8,155 bases of DNA from Bacteriovoracaceae bacterium (GCA_023146355.1 JAGLCH010000313.1:1-8155); one strand, 5' to 3'. Numbered from the stretch's first letter, positions 1-6,273 are shown. The notes: generated from the letters alone by a model not told the origin. Program-made: numbers and translations.

Positions 1-10
1 CGCAACAATC

Positions 11-19
11 TGTTATAAA
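11..19 (+). promoter_or_regulatory. Candidate extended -10 promoter for the polysaccharide deacetylase gene
   Basis: The sequence TGTTATAAA reads as a TG dinucleotide, one base, then TATAAA (14-19), which is the form of an extended -10 element. Transcription would begin near position 26 and leave a leader of about 33 nt. The -35 region would lie mostly outside the window, so it cannot be judged. A second possible -10, TATAAC at 25-30, lies just downstream. This is a prediction from consensus only. Confidence 0.3.
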
Positions 20-58
20 TTAGGTATAACTAAAAGATTAAGCAATTAGGGAGCGATC

Positions 59-988
59 ATGATGCAGAAATCAAAAAAAGTAGTTGGAGCATTATCACTT
101 TTATTGATGCTGGGTGCAGGTAGTTCTCAAGCTGGAAATATTGTTGACCTCGCCTCTACAGATGGGTATCAGTTTCCCCAAGCAAGGCAATTTCCAGTTT
201 TAGGTAAGGTTTATCGTCCTGGTTTAGATAGAGGTTGGCCCAAGGCGCCAGATTTTAATCGTGAAGTTGCACTAACTTTTGATGATGGGCCAGATGCCGA
301 TTTAACTCCGAAAGTTTTAGATGTTTTAAAAAAATATAACGTGAAGGGGACCTTTTTTATTCTGACTTCGAAGATAAATGCTGAAACTAGGCCTGTAATT
401 AAGCGACTTCTAGAAGAAGGGCACATTTTGGCGTCACACGGAGCTAAGCATTACAACTCAAATAGTATTTCTGAGGCCAAGTATAAAAAAAACCTGAAAG
501 ATTCAATCAATACAATCGAGGATCTAACAGATGAGATGGGATACGATCAAAAAGAAATGTACTATCGGTTCCCGTATGGTGCATTTGCTAAAGGTCTTAA
601 GACAAAGTATCACCACCTTAATACTATGAAAGTTGTTTCAGATGAAGTGTATGGTGAAAATTGTATCAATTACGCGATGTGGGATATTGATACGATCGAC
701 TGGGTTGAGGATATGACTCCACAGAAAATTGCACAAAATATTAAGGCATCTATTGAGGGCGGTACTTACTATGTACATGCTAAAAGAGATGGTGAGTGGG
801 TTTCTACGCCAAAAACAATGACATCTCCAAAGGGTGGTGGTGTTGTTCTCCTTCACGATGTGAAATCGAAGGATATCAAAGCGCTTGATATATTCCTAAA
901 ATACGCACAGGAAAATTCAGTAGAGGTCGTGCCACTTAGTAATATTGATACTTACAGATTTGATTCAAAAGTTTGTCAGCGAAAATAA
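59..988 (+). CDS. Secreted polysaccharide (probably peptidoglycan) deacetylase, NodB/CE4 family
   Basis: CE4 enzymes remove N-acetyl groups from glycans such as peptidoglycan or chitin using a divalent metal. The first 25 residues form a signal peptide: a KSKK basic start, a leucine-rich core at about 8-21 and a likely cut after SQA at 25, so the protein is exported. Catalytic motifs appear in order: TFDDGPD (73-79; D75 and D76 are base and metal ligand), a second motif H127-G-A-K-H131 with both metal histidines, RFPYG (170-174), a W/D-rich motif at 208-215 and LLHDV (264-268). The second motif usually has Ser/Thr after the first His; here it is Gly. Extra segments occur at about 175-205 and 216-260, making the domain longer than a minimal NodB fold. 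The mature protein has only two cysteines, C202 and C306, which could form a disulfide. AGGGAG at 48-53 serves either of two adjacent ATGs (59 or 62); the second is spaced slightly better. The gene stands alone with its own terminator. Substrate is not decided by sequence. Confidence 0.9.
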   Translation: MMQKSKKVVGALSLLLMLGAGSSQAGNIVDLASTDGYQFPQARQFPVLGKVYRPGLDRGWPKAPDFNREVALTFDDGPDADLTPKVLDVLKKYNVKGTFFILTSKINAETRPVIKRLLEEGHILASHGAKHYNSNSISEAKYKKNLKDSINTIEDLTDEMGYDQKEMYYRFPYGAFAKGLKTKYHHLNTMKVVSDEVYGENCINYAMWDIDTIDWVEDMTPQKIAQNIKASIEGGTYYVHAKRDGEWVSTPKTMTSPKGGGVVLLHDVKSKDIKALDIFLKYAQENSVEVVPLSNIDTYRFDSKVCQRK

Positions 989-1000
989 GGAAACAATCAA

Positions 1001-1032
1001 GAGACCCACTAGTTGCGGGTCTCATTTTTTTT
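1001..1032 (+). terminator. Rho-independent terminator after the deacetylase gene, possibly bidirectional
   Basis: A perfect 7-bp stem, GAGACCC (1001-1007) with GGGTCTC (1017-1023), encloses a 9-nt loop and is followed by an eight-T run (1025-1032). It lies 12 nt after the deacetylase stop codon. On the minus strand the same stem is preceded by eight A and followed by a moderately U-rich stretch, so it may also stop read-through from ackA arriving from the right. Confidence 0.88.
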
Positions 1033-1040
1033 AGTCTATA

Positions 1041-1064
1041 TGCCCACGTCCGAAGATGTGGGCA
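1041..1064. other. Hairpin between converging deacetylase and ackA genes, C(UUCG)G loop on the minus strand
   Basis: TGCCCACGTC (1041-1050) and GATGTGGGCA (1055-1064) form a 10-bp inverted repeat with a 4-nt loop. In a plus-strand RNA all ten pairs can form (one G-U) with loop CGAA. In a minus-strand RNA one pair becomes an A-C mismatch, but the loop becomes UUCG closed by C-G, an exceptionally stable tetraloop. It sits 32 nt past the ackA stop codon. No T-run follows directly on either strand, so it is not a textbook terminator; a 3'-end stabiliser or part of the ackA termination region is the likely role. Confidence 0.6.
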
Positions 1065-1096
1065 AAAATAGGCCTCTTTTTTAATTACTCGAAGGA

Positions 1097-2290
1097 TTAT
1101 AGATTCTTTAGTACTTCAATCGTTTGGTTTGCGATCTCAAGCTCTTCATTCGTTGGGATAACAAAAATCTTAACTCGTGAACTTTCACTAGAAACTTCAA
1201 TGTTATTCGTTTTTCTGCCTTCATTCTTTGACTCATCAATTTCAATTCCAAGTCCAGACATATCAGAACAAACCATCTTGCGAACAATATCAGAGTTTTC
1301 TCCAACACCAGCTGTAAATACAATTGCATCAACAGTTCCAAGAGCAGCAAAGTATGAACCAACAGCTTTCTTGATGCTGTAAGCATAGATTTCCATGGCC
1401 TCAGTACAAACAGCGTCACCAGCGATGAACTTATCTTCGATATCACGAAGGTCACTGTTTCCAGTTAGTCCGTACATTCCAGACTCTTTGTTAAGAATTT
1501 GGTCAACTTCATCAATCGTTAGGTCTTTGTTCTTACATAGGAAGTATGGGATTGCAGGATCGATGTCACCACAGCGTGTTCCCATGACGAGACCAGCAAG
1601 AGGAGTCATACCCATTGTTGTATCAATTGATTTTCCACCTTTAACAGCAGCGATTGAAGCGCCGTTACCGATATGAACAGTGATCACATTTACATCTTTT
1701 TGTTCTTTTCCAAGCATAGTTGCTGCTTCTCTAGAAACAAATAGGTGACTAGTTCCATGGAAGCCATATCTTCTGATGTGGTCCTCTTCGTAGAATTTTG
1801 CAGGAATTGCATACTTATATGCTTTTGCAGGCATTGATTGGTGGAATGCTGTATCGAAAACACCAACGTGTTTCGCCTTTGGAAAAATTGAAGCTGCTAC
1901 TTCAATTCCTGTGATATTCGCAGGGTTATGAAGTGGAGCAAGTGGAATACATTTCTTCATTGTACTTAATACAGCGTCGTCAATTAGAATCGAGTGATTG
2001 AACTCTTCTCCACCATGAACTGTTCTATGTCCACAAGCTTCGATTTCGTTCGCATCTTTGATAACTCCCATCTTCTCGTCTTGTAATAATTCTGAAACCC
2101 TTACAAGTGCTGTTTCGTGGTTTGGAAAAGGACGCTCTTCTTCATACTTTTCTGTTGTTTTATACTTAAGCTTTCCAACTGATTGGCCAATTCTCTCAAC
2201 GAGACCTTCAGCTAGTACATGGTTATCTGCCATGTTGATTAGTTGGTACTTTAGTGACGAACTGCCGGCGTTTAGTACAAGAACTTTCAT
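1097..2290 (-). CDS. ackA: Acetate kinase
   Basis: AckA interconverts acetyl-phosphate plus ADP and acetate plus ATP in the cytoplasm, and is the ATP-yielding step of acetate formation or the entry step for acetate use. The 397-residue length is normal for the family. The ASKHA-fold N-terminus LVLNAGSSSLK is present (N7, S10, S12), as are R89 in GHRTVHGG, H121 in PLHNP, D146 in FDTAFH, H178 in FHGTSH, R239 in TRCGDIDP and E382 in TNEELEIA. These match the Methanosarcina acetate kinase active-site residues at a constant offset of two. The phosphate/nucleotide loop HIGNGAS lies at 206-212. The start is supported by AGGAG (2298-2302 on this strand) seven bases upstream. It is the second gene of a pta-ackA operon, 23 nt after pta, with no promoter visible in that gap. 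Nothing looks broken. Confidence 0.98.
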   Translation of the reverse strand: MKVLVLNAGSSSLKYQLINMADNHVLAEGLVERIGQSVGKLKYKTTEKYEEERPFPNHETALVRVSELLQDEKMGVIKDANEIEACGHRTVHGGEEFNHSILIDDAVLSTMKKCIPLAPLHNPANITGIEVAASIFPKAKHVGVFDTAFHQSMPAKAYKYAIPAKFYEEDHIRRYGFHGTSHLFVSREAATMLGKEQKDVNVITVHIGNGASIAAVKGGKSIDTTMGMTPLAGLVMGTRCGDIDPAIPYFLCKNKDLTIDEVDQILNKESGMYGLTGNSDLRDIEDKFIAGDAVCTEAMEIYAYSIKKAVGSYFAALGTVDAIVFTAGVGENSDIVRKMVCSDMSGLGIEIDESKNEGRKTNNIEVSSESSRVKIFVIPTNEELEIANQTIEVLKNL

Positions 2291-2313
2291 TTTAATTCTC
2301 CTAGATCTATATA

Positions 2314-3990
2314 TTATTTTTCAAATTGTCTTGATTGAATTGCTGTGATGAAAACAGTGTTGATAATATCAAGCACTGAGCATCCACGACTTAAATCATT
2401 GACTGCACCATTTAATCCTTGAAGCATTGGGCCTATGGCCTCTGCTCCTGACTCTCGCTGTACTGCTTTGTAGCAGGTATTACCAGTGTTGAGGTCGGGG
2501 AAAATATGAATTCTTGCATGCCCTGCAACTTTTGATTCGGGCATTTTCTTCTTTGCAATTTCTTCATTTATAGAGGCGTCATATTGAATCGGTCCTTCAA
2601 AATCAAACTCAGAATTTTGCTCCCTCGCAATTTTAGTTGCCTCGGTAACAAGCTCAACATCTGGGCCTGCACCAGAGGTTCCAGTTGAATAGGAATGAAA
2701 TGCAACCTTCGTAGGTATTCCAAATGCCTTTGCTGTTTCAGCAGAAGAAATAGCAATTGCAGCAAGTTGCTCTGCGTTTGGATTGGGGTTAACGGCGCAA
2801 TCTCCAAAGAGACTAACACGCCCATCTAGGCACATAAAAAATACAGAAGACACTACAGGGATCCCCACCTGTGTCTTTAAAATTTGAAAAGCAGGGCGGA
2901 TAGTATCACCTGTTGAGTGAGCTGCACCGGATACCATTCCATCTGCATCTCCCTTTTTTACCATCATCGTTCCGTAGAACGAAACATCTTTCATGGCCTT
3001 CTTTGCTTTCTCTTCCGTCATTCCCTTATGCTTTCTAAGCTCAAGTAGCTCAGCGGCGTACTCATCAAGCTTTGGAGAGTTTGCTGGATCCATTAGGTTC
3101 GCTTTTGAAATATCGAGTTTTAGTTCTGCTGATCGTTTGTTCATCTGCTCGATGTTTCCAAGAACGGTAACATCTACAATTCCTCTTTGGAGTAAATTTG
3201 CAGTTGCTTCTAGAACTCTATCGTCTTCACCCTCAGGTAGAACAATATGCTTTTTCACTTCCTGTACTTTCTTAAGCATGTTGTACTCGAACATCTTATA
3301 AGTCATGCCGCCACTTGGTGCCTGCTCGATTGAGCTGTGAAGTGAGTGAGTATTAATTGAATTTTTAAAATGAGTGATATCAATTGAGTCAAGAGTTGAA
3401 ACTCCTGAGTTTTCTGTAATTAGAGCAACATAAGGTGCTTCAATACTCAAGGTTTGCTTTTCATCTGCCATGTTTAAAACAGCGCCAATCATTGGTATAT
3501 TGGCATTTTTAAATGCGTTAAATCCGAGAGTTGCGCTGATGTTTGCCTGATCATCTTCTTTTCCCTTTCCAGAGGCAACAAAGAGAACAGGAGTGCCAAG
3601 ATTCTTGGCAAGTTTGATATTGAGATCGAGTTCAAAGCTTGTATTGAGTCCGTGGTATCCGGTTCCCTCACAAACAATAAAATCATATTTATCATAGAGT
3701 GCCATGTATTTATTGACGACTACTTCAAGAAGCTCACTTTCCTGGCCTTTGGCCATGAGCATATCTGCTTCACTTTTGGTATAGGCGTAGCTTTCTTCGT
3801 AGACCCAGTCTGATCCGAAGTGAGATTGAATTGTTGACACATTTTGTTTGTTTTTGTCGTTATCGCTGATAACTGGTCTAAAGAGAGCTGTTCGCTTATT
3901 AAACCCATTCATCATCTCAATAAGACCTAAAGTGACGAGAGATTTTCCAGCGAGAGCTTCCGCGGAACCTACATAGATTGATTTGCTCAT
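2314..3990 (-). CDS. pta: Phosphate acetyltransferase, compact form with N-terminal P-loop domain and no DRTGG domain
   Basis: Pta transfers the acetyl group between CoA and phosphate, making acetyl-phosphate for AckA encoded just downstream. The protein has 558 residues, whereas long enterobacterial Pta has about 714. Residues 1 to about 195 are a dethiobiotin-synthetase-like P-loop domain: GSAEALAGKS (8-17, with K16), CEG at 107-109 and VLFVASG at 135-141. Residues about 233-558 are a full-size catalytic domain: LPEGEDDRVLEA (251-262), the family signature DGMVSGAAHSTGDTIRP (350-366), SLFGDCAVNPNP, and LSRGCS with S534-R535, the likely counterparts of the active-site Ser-Arg pair. The roughly 100-residue DRTGG domain that separates these halves in long Pta enzymes is missing; only about 37 linker residues join them. 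The start has an AAGGA-type site just upstream (AGGAA complement at 3995-3999). It is the first gene of the operon with ackA. Confidence 0.96.
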   Translation of the reverse strand: MSKSIYVGSAEALAGKSLVTLGLIEMMNGFNKRTALFRPVISDNDKNKQNVSTIQSHFGSDWVYEESYAYTKSEADMLMAKGQESELLEVVVNKYMALYDKYDFIVCEGTGYHGLNTSFELDLNIKLAKNLGTPVLFVASGKGKEDDQANISATLGFNAFKNANIPMIGAVLNMADEKQTLSIEAPYVALITENSGVSTLDSIDITHFKNSINTHSLHSSIEQAPSGGMTYKMFEYNMLKKVQEVKKHIVLPEGEDDRVLEATANLLQRGIVDVTVLGNIEQMNKRSAELKLDISKANLMDPANSPKLDEYAAELLELRKHKGMTEEKAKKAMKDVSFYGTMMVKKGDADGMVSGAAHSTGDTIRPAFQILKTQVGIPVVSSVFFMCLDGRVSLFGDCAVNPNPNAEQLAAIAISSAETAKAFGIPTKVAFHSYSTGTSGAGPDVELVTEATKIAREQNSEFDFEGPIQYDASINEEIAKKKMPESKVAGHARIHIFPDLNTGNTCYKAVQRESGAEAIGPMLQGLNGAVNDLSRGCSVLDIINTVFITAIQSRQFEK

Positions 3991-4031
3991 GGTTTTCCTT
4001 CTATATTGGTAAAAAATAATCGATTTATGTC

Positions 4032-4037
4032 CTTATA
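4032..4037 (-). promoter_or_regulatory. Candidate -10 element for the pta-ackA operon
   Basis: On the minus strand TATAAG (one mismatch from TATAAT) lies about 41 nt upstream of the pta start, giving a predicted leader of about 35 nt. No good -35 hexamer sits at the usual 16-18 nt; the nearest TTG-containing match, TTGTAC, is 21 nt away. It is the best candidate in the 120-nt ferredoxin-pta gap, but weak. Confidence 0.25.
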
Positions 4038-4076
4038 TTTACACCCGTTTAGGCTTTGGTACAAGATAATTGTTCC

Positions 4077-4089
4077 CGTATGCTATACG
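4077..4089. repeat. Short perfect inverted repeat upstream of pta
   Basis: CGTAT-GCT-ATACG is a 5-bp inverted repeat with a 3-nt centre, placed 87 nt upstream of the pta start and 22 nt past the ferredoxin stop. No T-run follows in either direction, so it is not a terminator. It could be an operator half-site pair or chance. Confidence 0.3.
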
Positions 4090-4110
4090 TTTGGTCAATA
4101 AAAAAAGACG

Positions 4111-4422
4111 TTAGTAAAATGCTTTAATTTTGATATCTTTAGTCACATTAACGCGACATGCAAGCCTCAATTTTGCCCCGGGTGGAATCGCAATATTTCC
4201 TTGTTTGACCAACCCCTCAATTGTGATGTTTTCAATTATTCCTGGAGCTGGGATATCATCTCCCCCCTCAATAATTAATGTGCGACATGCTCCACAGCTT
4301 CCAGCTCGGCATCCATGGGGATAAATATGACCCGCATCTAAAATAGCATCCAGTAATGCTTCCCCCTCACTACACTCAATAGTGTGTGCTCCCTCTTTAC
4401 TTTCTAAAATGATTCTTGGCAT
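4111..4422 (-). CDS. [2Fe-2S] ferredoxin (plant-type fold family)
   Basis: This is a 103-residue soluble electron carrier without a signal peptide, so it is cytoplasmic. The cluster-binding motif C38-R-A-G-S-C43-G-A-C46 (C-x4-C-x2-C) lies after an amphipathic helix at about 20-31, and the fourth ligand is C89 in LRLACRVNV. This order is that of beta-grasp 2Fe-2S ferredoxins. The spacing between third and fourth cysteines is 42 residues, longer than the about 29 of classic plant ferredoxins, so the connecting region (about 50-80, acidic then glycine/proline-rich) is extended. The start has AAGGGG (complement of 4428-4433) five nt upstream. It is transcribed alone, divergent from the sigma factor and 120 nt before pta on the same strand. 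The redox partner cannot be named from this window. Confidence 0.9.
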   Translation of the reverse strand: MPRIILESKEGAHTIECSEGEALLDAILDAGHIYPHGCRAGSCGACRTLIIEGGDDIPAPGIIENITIEGLVKQGNIAIPPGAKLRLACRVNVTKDIKIKAFY

Positions 4423-4463
4423 GATGGCCCCTTAATTGAGTTTCTGCGGTTACACTTCTCGGC

Positions 4464-4469
4464 ATTTTA
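4464..4469 (-). promoter_or_regulatory. Candidate -10 element for the ferredoxin gene
   Basis: On the minus strand TAAAAT lies 41 nt before the ferredoxin start, giving a predicted leader of about 35 nt. A perfect TTGACA (4477-4482 on this strand) is only 7 nt upstream, too close to act as its -35, and no better -10 lies 16-18 nt from that TTGACA. The assignment is therefore uncertain. Confidence 0.22.
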
Positions 4470-4472
4470 GAA

Positions 4473-4485
4473 AATTTGTCAAATT
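4473..4485. repeat. 13-bp palindrome in the ferredoxin/rpoH divergent region
   Basis: AATTTG-T-CAAATT is a perfect 6-bp inverted repeat around one central base, lying in the 149-bp intergenic region between two divergent genes. It includes the minus-strand TTGACA. Position and symmetry are those of an operator for a dimeric regulator, but no bound protein can be inferred. Confidence 0.4.
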
Positions 4486-4571
4486 ATTTGAGACTGTGTA
4501 GTGTCACTCTTGAATTGATTGAAATTACACCTACTTTGGGGCCCAATCTATTTTAAGCAGCTGATTGTACT

Positions 4572-5561
4572 ATGGAAAAAATGAGCGAAAATACAATAAT
4601 AAATAGTATTGAGATTTTAGATGCCGATGGCGTAGAGATCTCCCTTGAGGAGATTGAGAAGAGAGAGCATGCTGATCTTCTTCCTGTAGTTGTACCAAAA
4701 GATGCTCAGGCGTTAACAGTATATTCTCCTGGAAGCACTACCGATCCTCTTACTCAGTATATTCGTGAAATTAGTCTCTATAAGATGCTTACTCCCGAGG
4801 AGGAGAAATCACTAACAAGCAAGCTTGCAGAGACAGGTGATATTGAAGTTGCAAAAAAACTTGTTGTTGCCAACTTGAGATTAGTTGTGAAGATTGCAAT
4901 GGAATATAAGTCTTCGTACCAAAATGTTCTTGACCTCGTTCAAGAGGGGAATATTGGTCTGATGAAGGCCGTCTCAAAGTATGACGGATCTAAGGGGGCC
5001 AAGCTATCCTACTACGCAAGTTGGTGGATTAAATCTTATATTCTCAAATTTATTCTTGATAACTTTCGGTTGGTAAAAATAGGAACTACGAACGAGCAGA
5101 AAAAACTTTTCTTCAATTTAATGAAAGAAAAGGACAGACTTGAACACATGGGAATTAAACCAGATGCCAAGCTCATTTCTGAAAATCTAGGTGTTTCTGA
5201 AAAATCTGTGACAATAATGGAGCATAGACTTTCTTCACAGGGGGGAGAGTTCAGTATTGATCGACCTTCATCAGATGACTCTGCCAGTACGTTTGCGGAT
5301 ACTCTAGATGACAAGTCTGAAGCTATTGATGATAGTCTAGGTAGAGATCAAGAAATAAATATTCTTAAAAGTCACATGGGTGATTTCCTCGATGGTTTAA
5401 AAGATCGTGATCGTGAAATATTTAAAAAGAGACTCTTAAGTGATGCACCTGAATCACTTCAAAGTATTGCCGATGGCTATGGGGTGTCAAGAGAGCGCAT
5501 TCGCCAAATCGAAGAGCGTCTTGTTAAGAATCTCAAAAAGTTTATGAGCGAGTATTTCTAG
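4572..5561 (+). CDS. rpoH: RNA polymerase sigma factor, RpoH (sigma-32, heat-shock) type
   Basis: Sigma factors direct RNA polymerase to promoters; the RpoH group controls chaperone and protease genes. The core is present: region 1.2 at about 58-90 (DPLTQYIREISLYKMLT), region 2 at about 95-170 with DLVQEGNIGLMKAV (121-134) and WWIKSYI (151-157), and region 4.2 helix-turn-helix at 294-320 (GVSRERIRQIEERL). The diagnostic RpoH box, QKKLFFNLM at 176-184, differs from the E. coli form QRKLFFNLR at only two positions, which separates it from RpoD/RpoS types. At 329 residues it exceeds E. coli RpoH (284), mostly through an acidic N-terminal extension of about 40 residues (14-57). No good Shine-Dalgarno sequence precedes ATG 4572; an in-frame ATG at 4581 is the alternative, and a stop at 4554 excludes longer starts. 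Poor initiation signals would fit translational control, but that is inference. Confidence 0.93.
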   Translation: MEKMSENTIINSIEILDADGVEISLEEIEKREHADLLPVVVPKDAQALTVYSPGSTTDPLTQYIREISLYKMLTPEEEKSLTSKLAETGDIEVAKKLVVANLRLVVKIAMEYKSSYQNVLDLVQEGNIGLMKAVSKYDGSKGAKLSYYASWWIKSYILKFILDNFRLVKIGTTNEQKKLFFNLMKEKDRLEHMGIKPDAKLISENLGVSEKSVTIMEHRLSSQGGEFSIDRPSSDDSASTFADTLDDKSEAIDDSLGRDQEINILKSHMGDFLDGLKDRDREIFKKRLLSDAPESLQSIADGYGVSRERIRQIEERLVKNLKKFMSEYF

Positions 5562-5607
5562 ATTGGTTGTTCAGTTTAGGATATCTGATTGATTTTGCAG
5601 AGTGGGA

Positions 5608-6273
5608 CTATGGTCCTGTGATAATCGACTTCTTGAGAAGACTGATGAAGTCTGTTCTATCAATTTCAATTGCTCCCACTGCTTCGGTTGTAGGGGTTAC
5701 CATTTGAGTATCAAGCCATGAGGCACCATTTTTCTGAATATAATCTATAAGCGATACGAGACAGACTTTACTTGCATTCGGTTCACTGTAAAACATCGAC
5801 TCACCAGCAAAATAGGTATCAATATGTACGCCGTATATACCACCAACTAGTTTGCCGTCTAAGTAGGCGCCCACACAGAAGCAGTGACCAGAATTATTAA
5901 GCTCAATATACCCATTTTTCATTTGGTTCGTGATCCAAGTATCTGTTTGGTCCACTCTGTTATCGGCATTTTGGCAGCAAGTAATTATCTCTTCAAAATC
6001 AGAATTAAATTTTATTTCAAATAGTGATTTTTTTATAACTTTTTTGAGTGATCTACCTACGTGAAGATTTTCAACAAATAACACTCCTCTTGGGTTTGGT
6101 GAGAACCAAGTGAGTGGGTAATTTGAGGAGATAGGCCAGGGGAAGATACCGTTTCTATAGGCCTCTAAAAGTGTTTCAGCATTGAGTTCTCCTCCAATTG
6201 CCACAAGGCCTTCATCCGTTGCTTCGTCCACTGGTGGGAAAATTATTGGCATTGCATCAAGATCATTGATCAT
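5608..6273 (-). CDS. aat: Leucyl/phenylalanyl-tRNA--protein transferase
   Basis: Aat transfers Leu or Phe from its tRNA to the N-terminal Lys or Arg of proteins, creating an N-degron recognised by ClpS and degraded by ClpAP. The 221-residue length is close to the E. coli enzyme (234). Family motifs are clear: GLVAIGGELN (22-31), YRNGIFPW (39-46), WFSPNPRGVL (56-65), TWIT (112-115), LVGGIYG (142-148), GESMF (157-161) and EAVGAIEI (197-204). Likely catalytic counterparts are E158, D188 and Q190, two residues later than E156, D186 and Q188 of E. coli. The start codon overlaps the stop of the upstream dehydrogenase in an ATGA (6270-6273), and no strong ribosome-binding site is visible, so translation is probably coupled. 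The end converges on rpoH with a 46-nt gap that has no clear terminator. Confidence 0.97.
   Translation of the reverse strand: MINDLDAMPIIFPPVDEATDEGLVAIGGELNAETLLEAYRNGIFPWPISSNYPLTWFSPNPRGVLFVENLHVGRSLKKVIKKSLFEIKFNSDFEEIITCCQNADNRVDQTDTWITNQMKNGYIELNNSGHCFCVGAYLDGKLVGGIYGVHIDTYFAGESMFYSEPNASKVCLVSLIDYIQKNGASWLDTQMVTPTTEAVGAIEIDRTDFISLLKKSIITGP

Noticed and set aside
1056..1382. Open reading frame on the plus strand opposite the ackA 3' end
   Set aside because: It lies antisense to a clear ackA, its composition (Ser/Phe-rich) is that of a reverse shadow, and it has no supporting start signals.
4100..4113. Seven-T run after the ferredoxin on the minus strand, looking like a terminator tail
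   Set aside because: No stable stem directly precedes it; the nearest complementary CGTTA/TAACG segments are about 35 nt apart and inside the gene.
4476..4504. Sigma-70 promoter for rpoH (TTGTCA, 17 nt, TAGTGT)
   Set aside because: The -35 is good but the -10 matches only three of six positions.
5562..5617. Possible terminator between converging rpoH and aat
   Set aside because: Only a 4-bp GGAC/GTCC stem (5605-5616) with no T-run on either strand; too weak to call.
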